DNA from: Anaerolineae bacterium | Lineage (GTDB): Bacteria; Chloroflexota; Anaerolineae; Aggregatilineales; Phototrophicaceae | NCBI GenBank assembly: GCA_025454715.1 | Contig: JALONY010000005.1 | Coordinates: 1 to 14,622, forward strand | Direction: 5' to 3' | DNA length: 14,622 nt | Shown here: in pieces, positions 1 to 7,500 of the stretch | Position numbering within the stretch: position 1 is the first letter of the stretch | How the letters are laid out: every line of letters starts with the position of its first letter | Position numbers and translations under genes: made by a program | The notes under the pieces: model-generated | Database searches by the model: none | What the model was told of the DNA's origin: nothing | The model's input: only the letters and a program-made list of their open reading frames with translations

Positions 1-1610
1 AATAAATCGTTGAACTCTGAAAGGTCATCGTCCGTCATGCCGGTGGCCGTAGCGGAGGGGCTGATCGTCAGGGTCGGGCGGGGTGTGTTGGTTTGGGTCG
101 GGGCGGTGGTGGCTGTTGCGCTCGGCGTGGCCGTCTCGGTTGCGGTGGGTGCAATGGTCGGGGTGTCGGTGTGGGTGCTGGTCGGCGTGGCGGTGTGGGT
201 CTCGGTTGGGTCGGGGGTCGGGGTGGCCGTCAACGTCTCGGTCGGGGTCGGTGTGAAGGTTTGGGTGGGCAGGGCGGCGGCGGTTTGCGTCAGCGAGTCG
301 GCGAAGGCGATGGCCGCCGCCGTGACGGTCTGGTTGACCCGCGCCTCGGCGGTATTGGCGATGGCCGTAGCGGTTTGGTGGGCGTTTTCGGCAATGGCGG
401 TGCCGGTCTGCTCGAGGTTGCGGGCGATGGCGGTGCTGGTCTCGTTGGCAATCCCTGCGACCGCGGTTGCGGTCTCGGCCAGCTCATCCTCGTCATCCCC
501 AGAGATGAGCGCGATGATGAGGCCGATGATGACGATGACCAACACGATGGCGACACCGGCGATGAGCGGGGTGCGGTTGCGCGGTTGCGCGATGGGGGGC
601 ATCACGAAAGTGCCCTCACCGACCTGCCCCGCTTTGGGGGCGGGGGTGCGGGCGGGCGCGCTACCGTTGCTGGGTTGGGCGGGCATCGGGGTCGGGGCGC
701 CCGGGAGGCGAGGTTTCTCGGCGCGCAGCTTGTAGACGAAGAAGTTGGTGGCGTCGCCCTTGTTGCCCTCGACCGCCGACTCGAAGGCTTGGGCGAACAT
801 GGTCATGTTCGGGAAGCGCTTATCGGGGTCTTTGGCCATGGCGCGGGTGAGCACGATGCTGACGGCGGCGGGCAGGTCGGTGCGGGTGATGTTGAGCGGG
901 GTCGGGTCTTCGTTGAAGTGTTTGTACATGAGCTGGGCGGCGCTGTCGGCCTCGAACGGCAGACGACCGGCGACGGTCTGATAGACCGTGACCCCCATGG
1001 CGTACTGGTCGGCAGACGGGGTGAGCTCGCGCCCCATCCATTGCTCGGGCGGCATATATGACGGGCTGCCCATTGCGACGCCGGTGCCGGTCAGGGCGGT
1101 ATTGGCGCCCATCAGCTTGGCGATACCGAAATCGGACAGGTAAGCGCGGCCTTGGTTGTCGAACATGATGTTGGCGGGCTTGATGTCGCGGTGTAACACG
1201 CCCTCGTGGTGGGCGTAATCCAGCGCGCTGGCGATTTGGCTGAGCATCTGCGCGACCTCGCCCAGCGAGGGGCGGGTGACGCCTTTCTCTTCACGTTGTT
1301 GGATGCGTTGCGACAGCGACCCACCGCGCAGCAAGGCCATCACCAGATAGGTGATGTCGCCTTGGGTGCCGTAGTCGTAGATGCGGACGATGTGCGGGTG
1401 TTCGAGGGCGCCCGCGGTGCGCGCCTCGCGGATGAACCGCTCGACATAGCCCGGCTCCGAGGCCAGCGAGAGCGGCAGCACCTTGACGGCCACTTCGCGT
1501 TGGAGCGTGGCTTGATAAGCGCGGTAGACCGCGCCCATCCCGCCGACGCCCAACAGTTCTCGCAATTCATACTGGCCGAGTGATTGGCCGGTCAGGTTTT
1601 CGAACCCCAT
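1..1610 (-). CDS. PknB-type Ser/Thr protein kinase with TM and Thr/Pro-rich ectodomain (C-terminus off window)
   Basis: The frame reads from ATG at 1610 to the left edge without a stop, giving 536 visible residues. The start is supported by an AGGGGG Shine-Dalgarno 6 nt upstream. Kinase domain, about residues 12-280: glycine loop GVGGMG (21-26), VAVK lysine K43, E62 for helix C, HRDIKPAN (140-147, catalytic D142), DFG (160-162), and an MGSPSYMPPEQ activation segment. All catalytic residues are present, so it should be an active Hanks-type kinase. A Pro-rich juxtamembrane linker leads to one TM helix (349-369). Four 11-residue repeats follow (379-422), then a Thr/Pro-rich stalk (about 445-525). 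The part beyond the stalk is outside the window. By PknB topology the kinase is cytoplasmic and the stalk extracytoplasmic. It is divergent from the WXG100 operon, with 286 nt between them. Candidate targets are the FHA and EccC-like proteins of this locus (inference). Confidence 0.95.
   Translation of the reverse strand, partial: MGFENLTGQSLGQYELRELLGVGGMGAVYRAYQATLQREVAVKVLPLSLASEPGYVERFIREARTAGALEHPHIVRIYDYGTQGDITYLVMALLRGGSLSQRIQQREEKGVTRPSLGEVAQMLSQIASALDYAHHEGVLHRDIKPANIMFDNQGRAYLSDFGIAKLMGANTALTGTGVAMGSPSYMPPEQWMGRELTPSADQYAMGVTVYQTVAGRLPFEADSAAQLMYKHFNEDPTPLNITRTDLPAAVSIVLTRAMAKDPDKRFPNMTMFAQAFESAVEGNKGDATNFFVYKLRAEKPRLPGAPTPMPAQPSNGSAPARTPAPKAGQVGEGTFVMPPIAQPRNRTPLIAGVAIVLVIVIIGLIIALISGDDEDELAETATAVAGIANETSTAIARNLEQTGTAIAENAHQTATAIANTAEARVNQTVTAAAIAFADSLTQTAAALPTQTFTPTPTETLTATPTPDPTETHTATPTSTHTDTPTIAPTATETATPSATATTAPTQTNTPRPTLTISPSATATGMTDDDLSEFNDL
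38..285 (-). repeat. Low-complexity DNA encoding the kinase Thr/Pro stalk
   Basis: The plus strand is full of GTCGGGGT/GTCGGTGT-like words. On the minus strand these encode Thr-Pro and Thr-Ala-Thr runs of the kinase stalk. The DNA repetition follows from the peptide repetition. On the plus strand 197-223 has four G-runs (3, 3, 5 and 4 G) with short spacers and matches a G-quadruplex pattern. Plus-strand reading frames here give only artefactual Val/Gly-rich peptides. Confidence 0.7.
345..476 (-). repeat. Four 11-residue (hendecad) repeats after the kinase TM helix
   Basis: Residues 379-422 of the kinase divide into four units of 11: ETATAVAGIAN, ETSTAIARNLE, QTGTAIAENAH and QTATAIANTAE. A degenerate fifth unit follows. 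Thr and Ala/Ile sit at fixed positions in each unit, as expected for a right-handed or straight hendecad coiled coil. The unit is conserved as protein, not as exact DNA copies. It starts about ten residues outside the membrane helix, so it could hold a dimer or transmit a signal between ectodomain and kinase (inference). Confidence 0.75.
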
Positions 1611-1772
1611 ACGCGCCCCCTGTATGTGCGGTGTGCGGTAGTCGTGATGCGCTTGTGTCGGCTTTGGGTGTGTCGTTGTTCTCTCGTACACCTGTTAGCC
1701 CGACCAGTTTACCCCAGTTTTGATTTGCGCGTGCGGTTTTGGGACTCCTCTACCACTCTGGTGCCAGTTTGC

Positions 1773-1801
1773 TTGACAAAAAAAATAACTCATCATACGC
1801 T
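1773..1801 (+). promoter_or_regulatory. Sigma-70-like promoter of the WXG100 operon
   Basis: A perfect -35 hexamer TTGACA (1773-1778) is followed by a 17-nt A-rich spacer and the -10 candidate TACGCT (1796-1801), which keeps the T1, A2 and T6 positions. It stands in a locally AT-rich patch of a GC-rich window and would give a leader of roughly 90 nt before the first gene. The -35 is convincing; the exact -10 is less certain. Confidence 0.6.
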
Positions 1802-1816
1802 CATTCAGAAAGCGTT

Positions 1817-1843
1817 CATTTCGACCGACATTTCGTTATGTCG
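1817..1843 (+). promoter_or_regulatory. Inverted and direct repeat in the leader of the WXG100 operon
   Basis: CGACAT (1826-1831) and ATGTCG (1838-1843) form a perfect 6-bp inverted repeat with a 6-nt loop. It overlaps a direct repeat CATTTCG at 1817-1823 and 1829-1835, spaced 12 bp. It lies just downstream of the predicted transcription start and could be an operator or a small leader hairpin. Repeats this short can occur by chance, so the call is weak. Confidence 0.3.
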
Positions 1844-1896
1844 CTCAATGTGGACGAAAACATCGCATCCCAACATCACAAAGGGGAGAGACTGCA

Positions 1897-2196
1897 ATGG
1901 CAAACAAAGTGCAAGCCAAGTACGACGAGCTCGATCAGCTCGCGAGTCGTTTGGCGGATGGCTCCGTCCGCGTCAACGACATGATTACCAAACTGCGTGG
2001 CCAACTGAGCGTTTTGCAAGGGGGTGGCTGGGTAGGTCGTGGTTCGGACTCGTTCTTCAACGAGATGGAAGATCTGATGCTGCCGTCGATGCAGAAGCTG
2101 GAAGACGCGCTCGAGACGGCCTCGAAGACGATGCGCCAAGCGGCGGATCGCTTCAAGAGTGCCGAGCAAGAGGCCTCGAGCCGCTTCCGCGCTTAA
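1897..2196 (+). CDS. WXG100-family (EsxA-like) protein 1
   Basis: A 99-residue protein whose ATG is preceded by a strong purine-rich ribosome binding site, AAGGGGAG at 1881-1888. It is an all-helical hairpin type: charged helix 1 (about 5-40), turn GGGWVGRG with the WXG motif W45-V46-G47, then helix 2 (about 50-92). The C-terminal secretion-type motif is F86-x3-E90, with Phe in place of the usual Tyr of YxxxD/E, followed by EAxxRF at 92-97. WXG100 proteins form dimers and are exported by, or act with, type VII motors of the EccC/EssC type, one of which is encoded at 4580. It is first of four paralogous genes behind the 1773 promoter. It is most like the third in the stretch after WXG: both have F-F/Y-x-EME and a Pro 18 residues after the Trp. 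Confidence 0.93.
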   Translation: MANKVQAKYDELDQLASRLADGSVRVNDMITKLRGQLSVLQGGGWVGRGSDSFFNEMEDLMLPSMQKLEDALETASKTMRQAADRFKSAEQEASSRFRA

Positions 2197-2248
2197 CGTT
2201 CTTTTCCCGATCACATCCGCATAAGACCAACCTCAAAGGAGAAACCTC

Positions 2249-2545
2249 GTGGCTGACTTGATTCAGATGGACTATGACGCCGTCATGGAGATGGCGAAAA
2301 TCGCGAAGAACACCTCGGAAGAACTGGAAGAGCTGGTCTCGCAGCTCAACGCCATCGTCGATGAGATGGAAGGTGGCGTGTTGATGGGGCGCGGTGGGCG
2401 CGCCATTTGCGACGGCTTGCGCGAGCGCCTCGCACCGGCCACCAGCCGCTTGTCGGCCAAGTTCGGCGAAATCAACGGCGACCTCTTGGGCGCGCTGAGC
2501 GACCTGCGCGACAGCGACCAAGAAGCCGGTGGCCGCTTCGGCTAA
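2249..2545 (+). CDS. WXG100-like protein 2, Trp replaced by Leu
   Basis: A 98-residue protein using a GTG start, chosen because AAAGGAG at 2235-2241 lies 7 nt upstream. It has the same size and helix-turn-helix pattern as the gene before it, from which it is separated by 52 nt. The turn reads L45-M46-G47-R48-G49: Gly and the following Arg-Gly match protein 1, but the signature Trp is Leu. The tail has L86-x3-D90 and then EAxxRF (92-97) in exactly the positions of protein 1. Helix 1 is strongly acidic (EELEELVSQL). It could be the partner of a heterodimer with protein 1 (inference). A plain domain search may miss it because of the lost Trp. Confidence 0.88.
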   Translation: MADLIQMDYDAVMEMAKIAKNTSEELEELVSQLNAIVDEMEGGVLMGRGGRAICDGLRERLAPATSRLSAKFGEINGDLLGALSDLRDSDQEAGGRFG

Positions 2546-2598
2546 CCCCTCTGCGATTAACAGTCTGACCAGCAACCTTCTAGAACAGGAGACACACC

Positions 2599-2931
2599 AT
2601 GTTTGTCGATATGATCCTCTCTTTCGTGGCCGATCAGGTGGACAGCCTGATGGGTCAGGCGACCCAGCAGGTCGATCGTTTGTCGGATGAAGTGATGGGC
2701 GGCCTGCGGGGCGCGCTGAACCCGCTGCGCAGTGGCGCGTGGACGGGGCAAGGCGCCGAGCGCTTCTATGGTGAGATGGAGCAGATGGTCTTCCCGATGA
2801 TCTTGTCGATCGTGACGGGCGGCACCGACTTCACCGGCATCATCCGCAACGCGGCCAACATCATCACCCAAGCGGACGAGGCCGTCAGCGGCCTGTTCGG
2901 TGGCATCGTCGATATGTTCGACATTTTCTAA
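2599..2931 (+). CDS. WXG100-family protein 3, glycine-rich helix 2 and extended tail
   Basis: A 110-residue protein starting at ATG after CAGGAG (2586-2591). WXG is W48-T49-G50, followed by FYGEMEQ and P66, closely matching protein 1. Helix 2 is unusually hydrophobic and glycine-containing (about 64-90). The YxxxD/E position is I89-x3-D93, followed by EA and F100. A further ten residues, ending MFDIF, extend beyond the usual WXG100 terminus. The start keeps a hydrophobic N-terminus (MFVDMILSFV), probably an amphipathic helix and not a signal peptide, since no cleavage-like site follows. It is third in the operon, 53 nt after gene 2. Confidence 0.9.
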   Translation: MFVDMILSFVADQVDSLMGQATQQVDRLSDEVMGGLRGALNPLRSGAWTGQGAERFYGEMEQMVFPMILSIVTGGTDFTGIIRNAANIITQADEAVSGLFGGIVDMFDIF

Positions 2932-2982
2932 GCCAGTTATCCCTCTTCATCAACCCACCCCACAACAAAAGGAGACCTACCC

Positions 2983-3282
2983 ATGGCCAGCCCTGATGTA
3001 AGCATGAACATCCCCGATGTCGAGAACATGGCCGACGTGTTCGGCACCATGGCCGACGTGGCCAAGGCGATTGCCAAGGCGCTGCAAATCATCATCATGA
3101 CCCTGAAGGCGGCTGCCTTCCTCGGCTTGATTGGTACCGCCGCCATCGCCATGTTCCTCGAGCGCATCCAGCCCGCCATCGAAAAGCTGGGCGAGAAGTT
3201 CGAGGAGTTGAAGTTAGACCTCTACGGCGCCATCGTCAGCTACCGCGACGGTGACAACAGCGGTTCGCAACGCTTCGCCTAA
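2983..3282 (+). CDS. WXG100-like protein 4 with a central hydrophobic segment
   Basis: A 99-residue protein whose ATG follows AAAGGAG (2968-2974). It has no WXG, but F46-L47-G48 sits where WXG is in its three neighbours, measured back from a textbook Y87-x3-D91 motif and the terminal R97-F98. P64, 18 residues after F46, is also kept. Residues 29-59 are almost continuously hydrophobic, so the hairpin turn region may lie in or on the membrane. This is unlike ordinary soluble Esx proteins. The function is unknown. It could be a membrane-associated subunit of the secretion system or a pore-like substrate (inference). It is last gene of the operon, 17 nt before a terminator hairpin. Confidence 0.87.
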   Translation: MASPDVSMNIPDVENMADVFGTMADVAKAIAKALQIIIMTLKAAAFLGLIGTAAIAMFLERIQPAIEKLGEKFEELKLDLYGAIVSYRDGDNSGSQRFA

Positions 3283-3298
3283 GCGACACCCGATGCTG

Positions 3299-3337
3299 AA
3301 AAACCCCCTGCCAGACAATGCTCGGCAGGGGGTTTTT
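3299..3337. terminator. Bidirectional rho-independent terminator between converging genes
   Basis: AAAAACCCCCTGCC (3299-3312) pairs perfectly with GGCAGGGGGTTTTT (3324-3337) around an 11-nt loop. The T-run on each strand after a GC-rich stem makes it work in both directions. It serves the WXG100 operon on the plus strand and the pseudokinase gene on the minus strand, whose stop codon is 25 nt away. Confidence 0.9.
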
Positions 3338-3361
3338 GGTCGGGCGGTGCGCTGTGAGGTT

Positions 3362-4447
3362 CTAGGCCAAGAAGGCCGACAGCAATTGCAACAGGATCAT
3401 CACCAGCGTGCCGAGGGCGATGGCGATGATGGTGGTGCGGCGAGTCCAACGGCGCGGCTTGCGCTCGGCGGGGGCGTCGCCATACAGGCGGCGGATTTCG
3501 TGGGCGAAGGTCGGGATGTCTTGTTGGCGGTTCTCGGTGCGTGGCGACATCGCGTCAGCGAGGAATTGCATGGTATCGCGATGTTCGGGCTTGGTGGGCA
3601 CCGGCAGGTCGGTGCGCTTGAGCTTGGGGGCGGTGCCGGCCAGCACGTCCTTGCGGACGTTCTCGACGGTGCGGGCTTTGCTGGGGTAGGCGGCTTGGCC
3701 GGCCAGCGTCTCGTAAAACAGGCTGGCGAGGCCATAGACATCGGTGGCGCGCACGGCTTGGGCGCTGGGGCGCAAGAGGTCGGGCGCGGTGTAGCCCACG
3801 CCACTGATGGACTCGGCATAGGCGCTCAGCTCGGGCGGGAAGCCGAGGTCGAACAGCAACGGGCGAGGATAGCCGTCGCGGTCGGTGCGGATGAAGACGC
3901 CGCTCGGGTTGAGGTTGAGGTGCAAGAAGCCGTTATCGTGCATGAAGGCCACGGCGTCGGCCAATTGCATGGTCGTCCATGCGGCATGGTTGTACCACGG
4001 CTGGGCTTGGCTCTTGAGCTGGTCGGCCAAGAACTCGCCCGGCACGTACTCGAACACGAGGTAATACTTGGTCTCGTTGCCGAAGGCGACCTTGCCATAA
4101 GGGCGCTCGCCGACATTGGCCAGCTTGTAGGGCGAGACCAGCACGGGCAGGTTGGGGTGTTGCTTCTTGGCGGCCAGCATCAAAAAGACCTTGGCCTCGT
4201 GCTTGAGCTTTTCTTGGGCGGCGGGGGCGTTGTGCGCCACCTTGACGATCAGGCGGTCTTCACCGCGCTTGGCCTCATAGAAGGCTGCCGTGCGCGTGAT
4301 TCCAAGTCGGCGTACAATCTCGATGTCGCCGATGTCATCGCCGGTGTCGAACACCAGCGGTTTGGCCTCGGCAAGGCAGACCTGCTCGACGCACCACAAG
4401 TTGCCGTCAGGCGAAACACGTTCACAGTGTGTGCACACATATTTCAT
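3362..4447 (-). CDS. Tail-anchored pseudokinase with N-terminal zinc-knuckle-like motif, EssB/YukC-like
   Basis: 361 residues from ATG at 4447, chosen because GAGG sits 9 nt upstream and the predicted promoter leaves a leader of about 60 nt. An in-frame TTG at 4501 would lie at or before the transcription start. Residues 5-24 hold four cysteines (C5-x2-C8, C19-x4-C24), a probable zinc site. Residues 40-310 have a kinase fold that has lost catalysis: the glycine loop keeps one Gly (LGITRTAAFY, 48-57), K69 and E84 remain, but HRDLKPEN has become HLNLNPSG (176-183), so the catalytic Asp is Asn. DLG (200-202) remains. After RRWTRR the final 24 residues (338-361) are one hydrophobic helix ending at the stop, so the protein is tail-anchored with its domain in the cytoplasm. 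EssB/YukC of Firmicutes type VII systems also joins a cytoplasmic pseudokinase to a TM helix. Here its ectodomain is missing. The EssB link is inference; an unrelated pseudokinase is the alternative. Confidence 0.9.
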   Translation of the reverse strand: MKYVCTHCERVSPDGNLWCVEQVCLAEAKPLVFDTGDDIGDIEIVRRLGITRTAAFYEAKRGEDRLIVKVAHNAPAAQEKLKHEAKVFLMLAAKKQHPNLPVLVSPYKLANVGERPYGKVAFGNETKYYLVFEYVPGEFLADQLKSQAQPWYNHAAWTTMQLADAVAFMHDNGFLHLNLNPSGVFIRTDRDGYPRPLLFDLGFPPELSAYAESISGVGYTAPDLLRPSAQAVRATDVYGLASLFYETLAGQAAYPSKARTVENVRKDVLAGTAPKLKRTDLPVPTKPEHRDTMQFLADAMSPRTENRQQDIPTFAHEIRRLYGDAPAERKPRRWTRRTTIIAIALGTLVMILLQLLSAFLA

Positions 4448-4475
4448 GGTGATCATCCTCGGCGCAGGGCGCTGT

Positions 4476-4504
4476 TTGACAACGAATGAAATAACGAACA
4501 AAAT
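4476..4504 (+). promoter_or_regulatory. Candidate promoter of the EccC-like operon
   Basis: A perfect TTGACA (4476-4481), a 17-nt spacer, and the -10 candidate CAAAAT (4499-4504), 4 of 6 to consensus. It points toward the ATPase gene and would give a leader of about 70 nt. It lies within the leader of the divergent pseudokinase gene. Confidence 0.55.
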
Positions 4505-4515
4505 TAAACTCGTCT

Positions 4516-4545
4516 AAGCTAAACATGAGACGCCGCACTTGTCAA
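4516..4545 (-). promoter_or_regulatory. Candidate promoter of the pseudokinase gene
   Basis: Read on the minus strand, TTGACA (4545-4540) is followed by 18 nt and TAGCTT (4521-4516). An extended TG is present just upstream of an overlapping -10 choice one base earlier. The predicted start near 4505-4510 places the leader over the opposing promoter, so the two units are likely to interfere with or be co-regulated with each other. Confidence 0.5.
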
Positions 4546-4579
4546 GCAATCTTGCAGAGGTGGGATAGGGGGAACAGGC

Positions 4580-7500
4580 ATGGCCGATCAGAAAACGGTG
4601 TTGATCAATCGACCACCGCGCATACAACCAGACTTGCCACAGGGCGAAATCGACGTACCGGAGCCGCCCGATACCGAAAAGGGTGGGCAGAGCTTGGTGC
4701 AGATGTTCTTGCCCTTGATTACGATCATCGGGTATGTGATCGTGTCGGCCAGTGGGCAAGGGCGCAACATCGCCATGCTCATCCCGATGGGCTTATCGGT
4801 GGTGGCGTCGTCGGGCTTGGGGTTGTGGACGTATTTCAAGCAAGAGCGCGAGTCTCGCGAGAAGAAAGAGTCGTATCGGCAACGTTTGGCCGAGCTACGG
4901 CGCGAGATGGAAAACGCGCACGACCAGCAACGCACCTTCTTTGCTTATAACTACCCCAGCACCGAGACGGTGTTGGCGATTGCCTACAATCGCGAAATCG
5001 ATCACAAGGACGACCGTTTCGGGACGCGCCTGTGGGAGCGCCGCACGTCCGATGAGGACTTCGGCACGGTGCGCTTGGGCATGGGGACGCAACCCAGCAG
5101 CGTGGTTTATAACCTGAAGATGGGCAAGAACACCGAAGACCCGCTGATGTACGAGGCCATGAAGCTGGCCGACGACTCCAAGTTCGTGCACGACATCCCG
5201 GTGGTGATGAAGCTGCGCCCGTACAAGCGGAGCGCCAAGGACGACAACCCCATCCCCGGGCGGCACAGCATCGGCATTACCGGCAGCGACCCCGCCCGCG
5301 TCTATGATGTGGTGCGCGCCATGCTGACCAACTTCTCGGTCTTCCACGCCCCGACCGATACGCGCTTGTTCATCTTCGGTGCGCCCCAAGACGAAAACAA
5401 CTGGAACTGGGCGCGTTACCTGCCGCACTGCAACACCGGCAGCAGCGCCAAGCCCGGCGATCAATTGTGCTTTAGCCCACGCACCAACGAGATTGAAAAC
5501 TTTTGGGACGTGATGATTAAAGGCGACCTCGAGCGGCGCTTAATCCGCTTGGCGGACGACGCCAACGCCGAGGTCAGCTTACCGTTTTTGGTCATCGTGG
5601 TCGATGCGCTCTCGATCGAGACGCCCAACGCCCCGACCAAGAACATCGACGCGCAAGAGGCGGTGTCGTTGATTTTCCGGCGTGGGCAAGAGCTGGGCGC
5701 GACCATCATCTTCTTGATGCCCGACGCCAAGTACGTGCCGACTCAGGTCGAGACGTTGATGGAGCTGGACAGCACGCCCGACGGGGCTGCGTTGTTCCGT
5801 TATACCGAGATTGGGGTGAACACCCGCCGCGCCATCGGCTTGTCCGACACGTTGTCGGCAGAGGTGGCCTCGGAGCGCGTGTCGCTGAAATTGCGCGGTT
5901 TGTCGGTGCGCTCGACCTTCGGTACCGCAGGCTTGCCGTCCAACGTGTTGCTGTTGAGCTTGCACGACCACATCAACGCCGACCGGATTGACTCATCGGT
6001 CGATGCGATTTGGGATCAGTGGAAGCGGAGCCGCGACAAGGAGCAGGCGTCTTGGTTGCGCGTGCCGGTCGGGTTCATGCCCGGGCCCAAGAAGCGCGAT
6101 TTGCTGTTTAGCGCCAACGGTGACGGCGTGCACGGCATGATTGCCGGTACGACCGGCTCGGGCAAGTCGGAGATGTTGATTACGCTCATCCTCGGCCTCG
6201 CCATGCGCTATGACCCCAGCGTGATTAACTTCGTGCTGGTGGACTTCAAAGGCGGTACCGCCTTCAAGATGTTCGAGCGTTTGCCGCACGTGGTGAACCT
6301 CGTGACCAGCCTTCAAGGCAACGCGGGCGAGCGCACGTTCATCGCCCTCGAGTTCGAGATGAAGCGCCGCGCCAAGATGTTGGCTGACGCAGGCGTGCCG
6401 CACATCGTCGATTACCGTAGTGCGGGCTACCACCGTGCCGACCAAGTGCCGCCCGATAGCAAGGTGCGCCCAGCGCCGTTCCCGTTCTTGTTCATCATCA
6501 TCGACGAGTTCGCCGAGATGGTGAAGGAGATGCCGCAGTTCCGCCCCAAGCTGGACTCGGTGACGCGGTTGGGGCGCGCTTATGGCGTCTCGTTGATTTT
6601 GGCCACGCAGCGCCCCGCCGGTGCCGTGACCGACCAGATGCGCGCCAACATCAAGTTCAAGATTTGCTTGCGCGTGGAGACCGCCGAGGACAGCCGCGAG
6701 TTGCTGCGCTCGTCCGATGCGGCTTTCTTGCCGACGGGCGTGCCCGGGCGCGCTTACATGATGATCGGCAACGACAACTCACAACTGATGCAGGTGGCCT
6801 ACGGCAGTTACCGTTACAACCCGCCCAGCGGCAAGCCCGAGGACGAGCGCCCGCCGGTCATCAAGTGGTTGGAGCGCCCCAAGAAGAAGGAAAAGAAGGC
6901 CGCCGCCACCGCCGCCGAGCAGAAGACCGTGGCCGACCGCGTGGTCGAGGTGTGCGCGCAGCTGGCGCTGGATAAGCCGGACGTGGTGAAGCAAGAGAAG
7001 CCGTGGCCCGACCCGTTGCCGGTGCTGTTGCCGCTGAACGCCGAGTACATCACCTCGGCCATGACCAAGCTGCCCAAGACCACCGACGCCTTCGCCGATC
7101 AGCCGGACGAGGAAGAAGCGGTCGAGGACGTGATTGAGTACAACCCGTTGCTGCCCATCAACAAGGCGGTGGACGTGTGGCTGAAGGGCGGCGACCGCTG
7201 GCAACCGCTGGACTGGGAATCGGACTTTGCGCTCAATGCGCGGATGGGCTTGATTGACGACCCGTACCACGCCCGCCAGCTCCCGCTGAATATCGACCTC
7301 AAGGCCGGTAGCGTGGTGCTGTTGGGCGCGTCGGGCAAGGGCAAGACCGGCTTCTTGCGGACGCTGGCGCTGACCCTCGCCACCACCCACTCGCCGGATG
7401 CGCTGTGGATGTATGCGCTGGACTTCGGCGGCGGCGGCCTGACCCCGCTGGAAGACCTGCCGCATATGGGTGCCATCATCGGCAGTGAAGAGGGGGAGCG

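Noticed and set aside
93..1061. Plus-strand Gly-rich open frame and the Val/Gly-rich one at 10-735
   Set aside because: Both are antisense readings of the kinase stalk and kinase domain; their low-complexity composition is the reverse of Thr/Pro codons.
1611..1772. Promoter for the kinase gene on the minus strand
   Set aside because: I searched for a TTGACA/TATAAT-like pair and found none that stands out; the kinase promoter remains unassigned.
3251..4489. Long plus-strand open frame opposite the pseudokinase
   Set aside because: It is the antisense shadow of a gene with clear kinase-fold motifs. Its peptide is Gly/Ala/His-rich without domain features, and it runs through the terminator hairpin.
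4448..4501. Upstream TTG start that would lengthen the pseudokinase by 18 residues
   Set aside because: No Shine-Dalgarno, and it overlaps the predicted transcription start. The ATG at 4447 has GAGG 9 nt upstream and begins directly at the Cys motif.
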